A stretch of DNA of 64,000 bases from Phycisphaerae bacterium (GTDB lineage: Bacteria; Planctomycetota; Phycisphaerae; UBA1845; Fen-1342). Under the pieces are notes generated by a model. It worked only from the letters and a program-made list of their open reading frames with translations, was not told the DNA's origin and ran no database searches. The stretch lies in contig JAUIEC010000016.1 of NCBI GenBank assembly GCA_030428945.1, positions 84,489 to 148,488 on the forward strand, read 5' to 3'. Position numbers and translations under genes: made by a program. This document shows, piece by piece, positions 9,641 through 18,439 of this stretch (the first letter of the stretch is position 1; the number at the start of each line of letters is the position of its first letter).

Positions 9641-9766
9641 GAACCACGGCCGAACCGGACAAGCCTGGGAGCCTGAGTGGGTCGCGGCGACACCGTCTCC
9701 GCGGCCTGCTCGTGTTTTCGGGCGGGCGCCCGTCCGTCGCGCGCGACAGGTCGGGCCGCGGCAGGC

Positions 9767-11176
9767 TCAGCCGCGCGCGGGTCCCTTGCGACGGCGAATG
9801 CGCCAGATCGTGAACGTGGCCACCGCGGCCACCGTGACGAACGGCCACCACGACTGCCGCCCGCGCGGGTGCTGGGCGTCGACGCTTCGGCGCCAGCCCG
9901 CCAGTTGCGCCCGCAGGATCGCCGCGATCCCGGGATGTTCGTCCGCCAGGTTGGTCTGCTCGCCCGGGTCCGTGGCCAGGTCATAGAGTTCCAGCCCGCC
10001 GTCGTCGAGCCACTCGATCAGACGCCAGTCCTCGAAGCGGATGACACTGTGCGGCCGCGCGCCCAGGGCGTGGTAGTGCGGATAGTGCCAGTAAAGCGCC
10101 TGCCGCGGCAGACCCGCCTGCGGATTGCGCAACAGCCCGGTCAGGTCGCGACCGTCGTGCCGCAGCCTGGCCGGCAGCCCGACCCCGGCCGCGGCGCACA
10201 GGGTCGGCAGAAAGTCGTTCGAGATGATCGGCGTGTCGCTGACGCCCGCGGGCGTGACCTGGCCGGGCCAGCGGATGATGGTCGGCACCCGCACGCCCCC
10301 TTCGTAGGCGGTGCCCTTGCCGCCGCGCAGCGGATCGTTCGAGGTCGCCCGTCCTTCGCGTCCCGGGTAGCCGCCGTTGTCGCTGGTGACGATCACCAGC
10401 GTGCGCTCGGCGAGTCCCCGGGCGGCCAGCGTGTCGAGCAGTTCCCCGACACTGTCGTCAAGGTCGGCGAGCATGGCCGCATAGACCGGATCGCGGTGCA
10501 GCGTCGGCGGCGGGTCGGGCAGCGGCGCCGGGTCCGTCGCCAGCAACGGGCGATGCACCAGGTGGTGACTGACGAAACACAGAAACGGCTGGTCGCGATG
10601 GGCCGCGATGAACGCCGAAGCGGCCGCCGTGATCTGCCGGGCGTGGTGCGTGTCGTCCCCCGCGGCCGCATCCTCGCCGGGCCGAACGGTGGTCAGCACC
10701 GTCTCGAAGCCGTGCGAACCGGGATCACCCGCACGACCGGGGGCGTAGTGCTTGTCGCGGTTCAGGTGCCACTTGCCGAAGAAGCCGGTCGCGTAGCCCG
10801 CATCGCCGAGCAGGGTGGCCAGTGTCGGCGTGCCCGGCGGAAGTTGTCTCCGCCAGTCGGGCGGGCGCAGACGCCCGAGGTCCTCGCCGGGAATGTAGTC
10901 GGTCAGGTGCAGGCGGGCCGGGTACTGGCCGGTCAGGATGCTGGCCCGGGTTGGCGAGCAGACGTGCGCCGCGGCATAGCTGCTGGTGAAGCGAAGCCCG
11001 TCGCGAGCAAGCCGGTCGAGGTGCGGCGTCTGGTGCAGATCGCTGCCGTAACATCCCAGGTCGCGCCAGCCAACATCATCCATCAGGATGAACACGATCG
11101 AGGGACGCTCGGTGGCGCGGGCGGTGCTCAGCGCCGCGCAGGTCAGCAGGCAGGCGACCAGGGTCCGGGGCATCAT
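9767..11176 (-). CDS. Sulfatase, C-terminally membrane-anchored
   Basis: The protein is 469 residues and belongs to the formylglycine-dependent sulfatases, which hydrolyse sulfate esters. A signal peptide (residues 1-20) precedes the metal-binding M-D-D-V-G-W-R-D (Asp33/Asp34). The modification motif C-S-P-T-R lies at 73-77, with Cys73 as the residue to be converted to formylglycine. G-K-W-H-L and D-N-G-G further on are typical active-site elements. A C-terminal helix (about W-W-P-F-V-T-V-A-A-V-A) followed by R-R-R-K suggests anchoring in the membrane. The start codon overlaps the stop of the PAP2 gene by four bases (ATGA), so the two are probably translationally coupled. Planctomycetes are known for many sulfatases used on marine polysaccharides. 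Confidence 0.93.
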   Translation of the reverse strand: MMPRTLVACLLTCAALSTARATERPSIVFILMDDVGWRDLGCYGSDLHQTPHLDRLARDGLRFTSSYAAAHVCSPTRASILTGQYPARLHLTDYIPGEDLGRLRPPDWRRQLPPGTPTLATLLGDAGYATGFFGKWHLNRDKHYAPGRAGDPGSHGFETVLTTVRPGEDAAAGDDTHHARQITAAASAFIAAHRDQPFLCFVSHHLVHRPLLATDPAPLPDPPPTLHRDPVYAAMLADLDDSVGELLDTLAARGLAERTLVIVTSDNGGYPGREGRATSNDPLRGGKGTAYEGGVRVPTIIRWPGQVTPAGVSDTPIISNDFLPTLCAAAGVGLPARLRHDGRDLTGLLRNPQAGLPRQALYWHYPHYHALGARPHSVIRFEDWRLIEWLDDGGLELYDLATDPGEQTNLADEHPGIAAILRAQLAGWRRSVDAQHPRGRQSWWPFVTVAAVATFTIWRIRRRKGPARG

Positions 11177-12411
11177 GGCGCCATGGTAGCGTCACGTTCC
11201 GGAATGTAGCGCCGCCGACCCAGCAGGCGGTAGCAGACCAGGAAGGTCGCGGTCGCCAGCGCCACGCCGCCGCACAGGTCGCTCGGCCAGTGAAACTGGT
11301 TGACGACCCGCTCGAACATGATCGCCGCGGCCACGAAGAAGAAGTAGACCCGCCCGTTCGGGAAGTAACAGCTCAGCAGGATCGCGACCAGTACGTTGAA
11401 GGTCGTGTGCCCGGACGGGAACGCGTTCATCGTCTGGCTGAAGCGGAAGGGCTCGAAGGTGAAGGCCCCCACTTCGACCAGCGGGCGGGCCCGGCCGATA
11501 GCGGTCTTGAACAGGTGCAGCGCGATCGTCGAAGTCGTTACGGCCGTGAAGAACCCGAACAGCAGCGCGTGCCCGTTCGCGAAGGTCGTCAGCAGAGCGT
11601 AAAGCAGCACCAGTCCGACCAGCAGACCGATCACCGGACCGGCCGTCGCGTAGACCCGCTGGACGTGCGGATCGCTCAGGATCCCGGCCACCTGCAGGTC
11701 CCAGGTTCCTCCGCCGGCCGAGTTCGCCAGCAGCGCCAGCGAAACCGTCAGGCAGGCGATCCCCCAGGCCAGCAGCGGCAGGGTCGGACGCGGCGGCCGG
11801 GCATCGGGTCGCAGGTCCGTCGCCCGTCGCCCGAAGACCTGCAGCCCGAGCCAGATCACCAGCAGCGCCACGGCCGCGCCACCGAGAACATCGGACAGGA
11901 AGTGCCGGTCGCTGACCATCCGTTCGAGGCAGATGTTCGCGGCGCCGAACCAGAAGACGTAACGGAAGCGCGGCAGGTAGCGGCCGAGCAGAACGCCGAG
12001 CGTAATCGCGGTCGTGGCGTGGCCGGACGGGAAACTCTGCATGCTGCCGTGGACTTCGTGCAGCGCCTCGGTAGTGAAGGCGAAGCTGCCCAGGTCGGTG
12101 TCGGGCCGCGCGCGACCGATCAGCACCTTGAGCAGTTGCGTCAGGGCGGCCGAACCGACCAGGGCGAAGGCATAGAGCCCGAGCCGCTTCGCCGGCTTCG
12201 GATAGCTGGCCAGGATGAACAGCAGGTAGAAGAACGGGCTGCTGCCGAAGATGATGCCGAGCGTCTGGTTGAAGCTGTCCTGGCGAAGGACCGGCTGGTC
12301 GTTGACTTCGCCGACCTGGTCGAGCATCCAGCTACTGGCGGCCTGGTCCAGCGGCAGCAGCAGGCCGGCCAGCAGCAGCGAAACAGCGACGACCCACCAG
12401 CCGGAGCGCAT
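11173..12411 (-). CDS. Duplicated PAP2-family membrane phosphatase
   Basis: The protein is 412 residues with two complete PAP2 (lipid phosphatase/phosphotransferase) domains in one chain. The first has K-V-L-I-G-R-A-R-P (95-103), P-S-G-H (128-131) and R-x5-H-x3-D (164-174). The second has K-T-A-I-G-R-A-R-P (302-310), P-S-G-H (332-335) and R-x5-H-x3-D (368-378). All catalytic His, Arg and Asp positions are kept in both halves. Several hydrophobic helices surround the motifs, so it is an integral membrane enzyme acting on phosphorylated lipids such as undecaprenyl or phosphatidate phosphates. It starts six bases after pyrB and overlaps the sulfatase. Confidence 0.92.
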   Translation of the reverse strand: MRSGWWVVAVSLLLAGLLLPLDQAASSWMLDQVGEVNDQPVLRQDSFNQTLGIIFGSSPFFYLLFILASYPKPAKRLGLYAFALVGSAALTQLLKVLIGRARPDTDLGSFAFTTEALHEVHGSMQSFPSGHATTAITLGVLLGRYLPRFRYVFWFGAANICLERMVSDRHFLSDVLGGAAVALLVIWLGLQVFGRRATDLRPDARPPRPTLPLLAWGIACLTVSLALLANSAGGGTWDLQVAGILSDPHVQRVYATAGPVIGLLVGLVLLYALLTTFANGHALLFGFFTAVTTSTIALHLFKTAIGRARPLVEVGAFTFEPFRFSQTMNAFPSGHTTFNVLVAILLSCYFPNGRVYFFFVAAAIMFERVVNQFHWPSDLCGGVALATATFLVCYRLLGRRRYIPERDATMAP

Positions 12412-12417
12412 GCCGGG

Positions 12418-13374
12418 CTAGCGGCCCTTGCCGGCGGCCTGCTGGCAGAGGAACAGCACGGCCATCCGGACCGCGAGCCCGTTGGTCACCTGCCGCAGGA
12501 TGGTGGACTGTGGTCCGTCGGCGATGTCGGCCGCGAGTTCCAGCCCGCGGTTGACCGGGCCGGGGTGCATGATCAGCACGTCCGGCTTGCAGCGGGCGAG
12601 TCGCTTGCGGTCGAAGCCGAAGAGCTGCACGTACTCGCGGACCGAAGGAAACACCGGGCTGGTAATGCGTTCCTTCTGGATCCGCAGCATGTTGATCACG
12701 TCGAGTTCCGGCAGCACGTCGTCCAGCTTGTGGACCACGCGTGCGCCGAACTGCTCGAAGGTCCGCGGGGCGAGCGTCGGCGGGCCGACCAGCGTGACCC
12801 GGGCCCCCATCTTGATCAGGCCGCGCATGTCACTGCGGGCGACGCGCGAGTGCGCGATGTCGCCGACGATCGCGACGTTGAGACCCTCGATGCGGCCCTT
12901 CCGCTCGCGAATGGTGAACAGGTCGAGCAGCGCCTGGGTCGGATGCGCGTGCTGCCCGTCGCCCGCGTTGATCACGCAGCAGTCGACCGCCTGGCTCAGG
13001 TCCAGCGCGGCGCCCGCCGACGGGTGCCGGATGATCATGATGTCGACGCCCATCGCCTCGATGTTGCGGGCCGTGTCGCGCAGCGATTCACCCTTGGCCG
13101 TCGACGAGGACTTGGCCGAGAAGTCCAGAACGTCCGCGCTCAGCCGCTGCGCGGCCAGCGAGAAACTCATCCGCGTGCGGGTGCTCTCCTCGAAGAACAG
13201 GTTGACGACCACGCGACCGCGGAGGGCCGGGACCTTCTTGATGCTGCGCGTGCTGACTTCCTGGAAGCTGGCGGCGGTGTCGAGGATGAATTCGATTTCG
13301 TCGCGGGTCAGGTCGGCCAGACCGAGCAGATGCTTGCGCGTCCAGACGGGGTCGTCGACGGCCGGTTCGGTCAT
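12418..13374 (-). CDS. pyrB: Aspartate carbamoyltransferase catalytic chain
   Basis: The protein is 318 residues, the normal length for PyrB. It condenses carbamoyl phosphate with aspartate in the committed step of pyrimidine synthesis. Carbamoyl-phosphate-binding S-T-R-T-R-M-S-F follows F-F-E-E. Further signatures are G-D-G-Q-H-A-H-P-T-Q-A-L-L-D, M-L-R-I-Q-K-E-R and M-H-P-G-P-V-N-R-G. No regulatory chain (pyrI) lies next to it. The start overlaps the pyrR stop by four bases, the common bacterial pyrR-pyrB arrangement, so expression is probably controlled by PyrR. Confidence 0.97.
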   Translation of the reverse strand: MTEPAVDDPVWTRKHLLGLADLTRDEIEFILDTAASFQEVSTRSIKKVPALRGRVVVNLFFEESTRTRMSFSLAAQRLSADVLDFSAKSSSTAKGESLRDTARNIEAMGVDIMIIRHPSAGAALDLSQAVDCCVINAGDGQHAHPTQALLDLFTIRERKGRIEGLNVAIVGDIAHSRVARSDMRGLIKMGARVTLVGPPTLAPRTFEQFGARVVHKLDDVLPELDVINMLRIQKERITSPVFPSVREYVQLFGFDRKRLARCKPDVLIMHPGPVNRGLELAADIADGPQSTILRQVTNGLAVRMAVLFLCQQAAGKGR

Positions 13375-13889
13375 ACCAGGACGACCTCGTCGACGTCGTC
13401 GAACTCGGTGACCTTGACCTTGACGATGTGGTCGGCGGTCGTTTCGGTCGTCAGCCCGCAGAAGTCGGGCTGGATCGGAAGCTCACGCCAGCCGCGGTCG
13501 ATCAGCACGGCCAGCTTGACCGCCCGCGGACGACCCAGGTCCGTCAGGGCATCGAGCGCCGCCCGGACCGAGCGGCCGGTGTAAAGGACGTCATCGACGA
13601 GGACCAGCCAGGTGTCGGTGATGTCGAAGCCGATCTCGGTCCCGCGCAGAACCGCGTTCGGCCCGATCGTCGTCAGGTCGTCGCGGTACAGCGTGATGTC
13701 CAGGGCCCCGTGCTGAGCGGCCGGTCGCCCGTGCTGCTCCAGCAGAGGAAGCAGTCGCTGGGCGAGAATCTCGCCCCGCCGGCGGATCCCCACGATACTG
13801 AGCGGCGCGTCCTCGGGGCAGGCGGCTCCGATCGCGGCCGCCATCCGATCGAGCGTTTCGTGCATCTGTTCAGAGGTGAGCAGGTTCAT
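13371..13889 (-). CDS. pyrR: Bifunctional pyr operon regulator / uracil phosphoribosyltransferase
   Basis: The protein is 172 residues, close to the usual PyrR length of about 180. The PRPP-binding loop V-L-V-D-D-V-L-Y-T-G-R-S is characteristic, as are G-I-R-R-R-G-E near residue 50 and L-I-D-R-G-W-R-E-L-P-I further on. PyrR binds the pyr mRNA in response to UMP in well-studied bacteria and has weak UPRTase activity. It is the first gene of a minus-strand cluster pyrR-pyrB-PAP2-sulfatase with junctions of -4, +6 and -4 bases. I could not identify a clear PyrR-binding loop in the short leader. Confidence 0.95.
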   Translation of the reverse strand: MNLLTSEQMHETLDRMAAAIGAACPEDAPLSIVGIRRRGEILAQRLLPLLEQHGRPAAQHGALDITLYRDDLTTIGPNAVLRGTEIGFDITDTWLVLVDDVLYTGRSVRAALDALTDLGRPRAVKLAVLIDRGWRELPIQPDFCGLTTETTADHIVKVKVTEFDDVDEVVLV

Positions 13890-13944
13890 GGCGGTAAGGC
13901 TACCGTCGGCGGCCGGCAGCGCGAAGCGTTCGCGGCGGAGCGGT

Positions 13945-13973
13945 TTGGAATCTTGCGGCCGGTTCCCTATACT
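13945..13973 (+). promoter_or_regulatory. Sigma70-type promoter for sat
   Basis: TTGGAA (13945-13950) and TATACT (13968-13973) are separated by 17 bases and lie 81 bases upstream of the sat start. A small stem (GCCGA/TCGGC) lies in the leader before the AGGAG ribosome site at 14041. Confidence 0.55.
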
Positions 13974-14054
13974 GGCCGGTTCTGAAAAAAGTCGAGGATA
14001 CCGTTGTTCTGGTAAGCCGAGTGTGATTCGGCACTTGCGTAGGAGTTGCTGGTA

Positions 14055-15221
14055 ATGAGCGAAAAGGGACTGATCGCGGCCCACGGTGGCAAACTGGTCA
14101 ATCTGGTCGTTTCGGATGCGGAAAAGGGCAAGCTCGAGGCCGCGGCCAAGGACATGGTCCGGATCGAACTGCCGGCCCGCGAGCAGTGCGACCTGGAACT
14201 GCTGTCCTGCGGTGCGATGAGCCCGCTGGAAGGCTTCATGGGCGAGAAGGACTTCCACGCGGTCTGCGATAACATGCGTCTGGCCAACGGTTTGCCCTGG
14301 CCGATGCCGATCACCTGCTCGGTCTCCGAAGATGTCGCCGCCGGGATCAAGGTCGGCCAGCAGGTCGCCCTGACCGATGACCAGGATCGCCTGCTGGGCG
14401 TTCTGGAAGTGACCGAAAAGTACGCCCACGACAAGAAGAAGGAGGCCGAGAAGGCCTACGGCACCACCGATGAAGCCCACCCGGGCGTCGCGGTCGTCTA
14501 CAGCCAGGGCGATGTCTGCCTCGGCGGCCCCCTGAAGGTCACCACCCCGCGACACGACCCGGACTTCACCGAGTACCGCCTGACCCCGGCCCAGACCCGG
14601 GCCGACTTCCAGAAGAAGGGTTGGAAGACGGCCGTCGCCTTCCAGACCCGCAACCCGATTCACCGGGCCCACGAGTACATCATCAAGTGCGCCCTGGAAA
14701 TCACCGACGGACTGATGGTCCACCCCCTCGTCGGCGAGACCAAGGAAGGCGACATCCCGGCCGACGTGCGGATGCAGTGCTACGAGGTCCTGCTGAAGAA
14801 CTACTTCAACAGCAAGAACACCGAACTGGCCGTCTGGCCGGCCGCGATGCGCTACGCCGGTCCGCGTGAAGCGATCCTGCACGCCCTGGTCCGCAAGAAC
14901 TACGGCTGCACGCACTTCATCGTCGGCCGCGACCACGCCGGCGTCGGTGACTACTACGGCACCTACGACGCCCAGCGGATCTTCGACGAGTTCGAGCCGG
15001 GCGAACTGGGCATCACGCCGCTCAACTTCGAACACTCGTTCTGGTGCAAGGTCTCCGGCGCGATGGCCAGCGACAAGACCACCAACAGCGGCAAGGAAGA
15101 CCGCGTGTTCCTGTCCGGCACCAAGGTCCGCGAGATGCTCGCCAACGGCCAGCGCCCGCCGGCCGAGTTCACCCGCCCGGAAGTGGCCGACATCCTGATC
15201 GGCGCCATGCAGGCGAAGTAA
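14055..15221 (+). CDS. sat: Sulfate adenylyltransferase (ATP sulfurylase)
   Basis: The protein is 388 residues. It makes adenosine 5'-phosphosulfate from ATP and sulfate. It is the homomeric Sat type rather than CysDN. Signatures are [10 protein letters not shown] (the H203-x-x-H206 nucleotidyl-transfer motif), [12 protein letters not shown] and a late S-G-T-K-V-R-E-M-L. The ATG at 14055 follows AGGAG at a 9-base spacing. No apr, dsr or cysC genes are adjacent, so assimilation cannot be distinguished from a dissimilatory role. A terminator follows at 15249. Confidence 0.97.
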   Translation: MSEKGLIAAHGGKLVNLVVSDAEKGKLEAAAKDMVRIELPAREQCDLELLSCGAMSPLEGFMGEKDFHAVCDNMRLANGLPWPMPITCSVSEDVAAGIKVGQQVALTDDQDRLLGVLEVTEKYAHDKKKEAEKAYGTTDEAHPGVAVVYSQGDVCLGGPLKVTTPRHDPDFTEYRLTPAQTRADFQKKGWKTAVAFQTRNPIHRAHEYIIKCALEITDGLMVHPLVGETKEGDIPADVRMQCYEVLLKNYFNSKNTELAVWPAAMRYAGPREAILHALVRKNYGCTHFIVGRDHAGVGDYYGTYDAQRIFDEFEPGELGITPLNFEHSFWCKVSGAMASDKTTNSGKEDRVFLSGTKVREMLANGQRPPAEFTRPEVADILIGAMQAK

Positions 15222-15248
15222 GTCCGCGACCAGGCACTCGCTGCAACA

Positions 15249-15282
15249 GGGCCCTCGACGCACGCGCGTCGGGGGCCTTTTT
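15249..15282 (+). terminator. Rho-independent terminator after sat
   Basis: GGCCCTCGACGC pairs with GCGTCGGGGGCC around the loop ACGC and is followed by TTTTT, starting 28 bases past the sat stop. Confidence 0.9.
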
Positions 15283-15379
15283 GGTTTGGCGGATCGCGCG
15301 ACGCCTGTTGTTCGATGCGAAGCGGCGATTGCGAATCGGCTCCTTGCCCGCCCTCGCCCTCGCTCCCTATCCTCCCCGC

Positions 15380-16330
15380 ATGCGCTGCATCATCCACAAC
15401 CCCTACGCCAACCGCTGGCGATCCGGGAAACGCGCCGACGAGATCGCGGCCGCCCTGCGCGACGCGGGGTGCGACGGTCGCTTCCAGGCCACCGAGCGAC
15501 CCGGGCACGCCCGCGAACTCGCCGAAGCGGCCGCACGCTCGGGCGACTTCTCCGCAGTCGTCGCCGCCGGCGGGGATGGCACCGTCTCCGAAGTCGCCAA
15601 TGGCCTGCTGGACGCCGCCGGCGACAGCGAAGCGACCATCCCGTTCGGGGTAATCCCGATCGGCACCGGCAACGACTTCGCGACCATGGCCGGCCTGCCA
15701 CGCAACCCGGGCGACGCCGCCCGGATCCTCGCCGAGGGCCGGACCCGGGCGATCGACGTGATCCGGCTGCACCTCGGCACCGATGAGAACGGCCGCCCAC
15801 CCCGGTACTTCATCAACAACGCCGCGATAGGCATGGAACCACGCGTGACGATCGAGGCTTCGAAGATCAACTGGATCTCCGGCACGCCGCGGTACCTGCT
15901 GGCCACGCTGCGGGTCCTGCGACAACTGCAGCACTGGGAACTGCACGTCGAGTGGGACGACGGCAGCTTCCGGGATCCGGCCTTCATGCTCAGCATGTGC
16001 AACTCGCCGCGTACCGGCGGCATGTTCCGCATGGCCCCCGATGCCCGGATGTCGGACGGCCTGATGGACTTCGTGATCGTGCCGCGGATGCCGATGACCA
16101 GCGTCCTGGCGATGCTGCCGAAGATCATCTCCGGAAAGCACATCCGCGATCCCCGGGTGATCTACGGGCGGACCCGGCACCTGACGGCAAGGATCGAGTC
16201 CACCGGCCTGCCGAGTTCTCCCCTGCACGCCGACGGCGAGGTCCTCACGCAGGATGCCGTCAGGCTGACGGCCGAGATCCAGCCCGGCCGCCTGCAACTG
16301 CTTTCAAACTCCGACCAGGCTGCTTCGTGA
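15380..16330 (+). CDS. Diacylglycerol/lipid kinase-family protein
   Basis: The protein is 316 residues and resembles the DgkB/YegS/BmrU family, which phosphorylates diacylglycerol or related lipids. The catalytic-domain signature G-G-D-G-T is at 64-68, with P-I-G-T-G-N-D-F (93-100) in the nucleotide-binding region. P-L-H-A-D-G-E near the C-terminus matches the usual D-G-E element. The start at 15380 gives the expected M-R-C-I-I-H-N-P opening (family pattern I-x-N-P). An open frame continues upstream through the sat terminator, but that part is shadow sequence. Whether it acts on lipids or sphingoid-like substrates is not decidable here. Confidence 0.92.
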   Translation: MRCIIHNPYANRWRSGKRADEIAAALRDAGCDGRFQATERPGHARELAEAAARSGDFSAVVAAGGDGTVSEVANGLLDAAGDSEATIPFGVIPIGTGNDFATMAGLPRNPGDAARILAEGRTRAIDVIRLHLGTDENGRPPRYFINNAAIGMEPRVTIEASKINWISGTPRYLLATLRVLRQLQHWELHVEWDDGSFRDPAFMLSMCNSPRTGGMFRMAPDARMSDGLMDFVIVPRMPMTSVLAMLPKIISGKHIRDPRVIYGRTRHLTARIESTGLPSSPLHADGEVLTQDAVRLTAEIQPGRLQLLSNSDQAAS

Positions 16331-16391
16331 CAATCGCAACAGCCTGTCACGCATTGAATTGCGCCCAGCGACCGAGAATCACCGCTTTTTT

Positions 16392-16420
16392 TTGCCCGCG
16401 GCCGAAACCGGAGCTATATT
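16392..16420 (+). promoter_or_regulatory. Sigma70-type promoter for dnaG-rpoD
   Basis: TTGCCC (16392-16397) and TATATT (16415-16420) are 17 bases apart, 64 bases before the dnaG start, following a T8 run that could end the upstream transcript. Confidence 0.55.
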
Positions 16421-16483
16421 CACTTTGTTAACGATTGCGTGAGTGACCCTCTCTGTGCGCGGCTACCGGCACCCGGCGGATCT

Positions 16484-18382
16484 ATGGACCATTCTCTGAA
16501 AGACGCCATCCTCGATGCCGTCGACATCGTCGATGTCATCGGGGAGTCGGTCACCCTGCAGCGCAAGGGGAAGGAATTCGTCGGCCTGTGCCCGTTCCAC
16601 AACGACCGCAAGCCGTCGATGTCGATCAATCCGGTCAAGCGGATCTTCAAGTGCTTCGCCTGCGGGGCGGGCGGCGACGTGATCCGCTTCATCCAGATGC
16701 ACCGCAACCTCGAGTTCCGCGAGGCCCTCGCCTTCCTGGCGGACAAGGCCGGGATCGAGTTCCGCAGCACGCCGACCGACCAGCGGGCGACCGCGCTGCG
16801 CGAGCAGTTGCTGGCGGCGATGACCTTTGCCCGGAACCACTTCATCCGCAACCTGAAGAAGGGGGCTAACGGGCAGGCCGCATACGAGTACGCCCGGGGG
16901 CGGGGCCTGACGGACGCGACGATCGAGCAGTTCGGGATCGGTTTCGCCCCGGAGTCCTGGGATGACCTCGGGCGGGCGGCCGGCAAGGCCGGGCTGGATG
17001 CGGGCATTCTGCAGCAGGCGGGTCTGTGCGGAACCAACACATCTGGAAAGACTTACGATCGATTCCGCAACCGGCTGATCTTCCCGATCACCGACCGGCA
17101 GGGTCGCTGCGTGGCGTTCGGCGGGCGGGCCCTCGGTGACGACCCGGCCAAGTACCTGAACTCCCCCGAAACGGTGTTGTTTTCGAAGGGTCGGCTGCTG
17201 TACGGGATGCAGCAGGCCCGGCCTGTGATCGAGGCCGAGCGTTCGGCGGTGATCGTCGAGGGTTATCTGGACGCGATCCTGCTGCAGCAGGGCGGGGTCG
17301 GGAACGTGCTGGCGACGCTCGGGACGGCCCTTACGGATGCCCACGCCAAGGCCCTGCGGCCGATCGCGGACACGCTGATCCTGTGTTTTGACGCCGACGA
17401 GGCGGGTGAGCGGGCGGCGGACCGGGCGTTGGAGGTCTCGCTGAAGCAGAAGCTGGAGGTGCGTGTCGCGCTTCTGGAGGGGGGTCTGGACCCGGCGGAT
17501 TACGTTATCAGACATGGCGGCGAGGCTTTTAAGTCCTTGTTGCAATCGACGATAGCGGCGCTAGAATTCAAGTGGACCGTGACCGAGGCGGCGTATCGCG
17601 CCCAGGGGGAACGGGGTCGCCGGGAGGCGATCGACCGGTATCTGCGATTCGTGGCCACCGCGATCGGATCGGGTGCGTTGGACCCGGTTTCGACGAGTGA
17701 GTTGATCGCGCGGCTGGCGGGGCTGTTGCAGTTGCCGCATCGGGCGATCCTGGAGACGCTGGATCAGTTACGGACGCGCGTCCACCGCGGGGAGTCGTTT
17801 CGAACGCCGGACACATCCCAACCGGAGTCGGCGTACGACGAATCGCTTGGCAGCCTGCCCGCTGGGCTGGTTTCCTCAATGGAAGAACTGTTCGGGATCG
17901 TTCTGCACGAACCATCCCGGTTTGAGATGGTTGAGAGCAGCCTGACTGCTGGCAGCCAGCATTGTCGTGTATGGCAGCGGCTCGTGACGGAGATGTCGGC
18001 GCTGCTGGACGAGAAGCTGGCGTGTTCGGTGCAGGCTGTCCTGGCTCGGTGCGAGGATGACGCCGTGGCCGACCTCGTGGTGCGGGCTCGAACCCGCGTG
18101 TCGCAGCCGACGTGCTCCGACGAATTCTGCACACGGGTCGCCCAACGAGTCACCGACGAGCTCGGGTTCCTGCGAATCGGCAGCCTGCAGGCCAAGGTTC
18201 GCCGGACGGGTCTGCCCGCGGACGACCAGGCACGAGCGTTCGAATCGCTCTGCCGGGCCGCCCGCCAGCATCACGGGCAGCCCAGCGGGCAGGCGGTACT
18301 GCCGTCAGCCCATCGCAGTCGGACGACCTATCGTCCGGGTGCGTCGGAAGAGGGAGATACATCCGGCCACCGGCCGGTCTGA
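16484..18382 (+). CDS. dnaG: DNA primase
   Basis: The protein is 632 residues and makes RNA primers at the replication fork. The N-terminal zinc-binding domain has Cys36, His39, Cys57 and Cys60 (C-P-F-H...C-F-A-C-G). The catalytic core shows the Toprim acidic motif V-I-V-E-G-Y-L-D and C-F-D-A-D-E-A-G. The C-terminal 150 residues would be the helicase-binding domain and are poorly conserved. The ATG at 16484 gives the normal short lead to the zinc domain. rpoD follows after 57 bases, the ancestral dnaG-rpoD arrangement of the macromolecular synthesis operon; no rpsU precedes it here. Confidence 0.97.
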   Translation: MDHSLKDAILDAVDIVDVIGESVTLQRKGKEFVGLCPFHNDRKPSMSINPVKRIFKCFACGAGGDVIRFIQMHRNLEFREALAFLADKAGIEFRSTPTDQRATALREQLLAAMTFARNHFIRNLKKGANGQAAYEYARGRGLTDATIEQFGIGFAPESWDDLGRAAGKAGLDAGILQQAGLCGTNTSGKTYDRFRNRLIFPITDRQGRCVAFGGRALGDDPAKYLNSPETVLFSKGRLLYGMQQARPVIEAERSAVIVEGYLDAILLQQGGVGNVLATLGTALTDAHAKALRPIADTLILCFDADEAGERAADRALEVSLKQKLEVRVALLEGGLDPADYVIRHGGEAFKSLLQSTIAALEFKWTVTEAAYRAQGERGRREAIDRYLRFVATAIGSGALDPVSTSELIARLAGLLQLPHRAILETLDQLRTRVHRGESFRTPDTSQPESAYDESLGSLPAGLVSSMEELFGIVLHEPSRFEMVESSLTAGSQHCRVWQRLVTEMSALLDEKLACSVQAVLARCEDDAVADLVVRARTRVSQPTCSDEFCTRVAQRVTDELGFLRIGSLQAKVRRTGLPADDQARAFESLCRAARQHHGQPSGQAVLPSAHRSRTTYRPGASEEGDTSGHRPV

Positions 18383-18439
18383 AGGGACGTGCGGGCCGCC
18401 TGAGGGAAGGCTTGAACCCCGCGCGAGGAGTAGCTGGAT

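Noticed and set aside
13890..15263. Long minus-strand reading frame opposite sat
   Set aside because: It is antisense to sat, which has clear catalytic motifs; the frame is Arg/Asp/Val-rich shadow sequence joined to pyrR.
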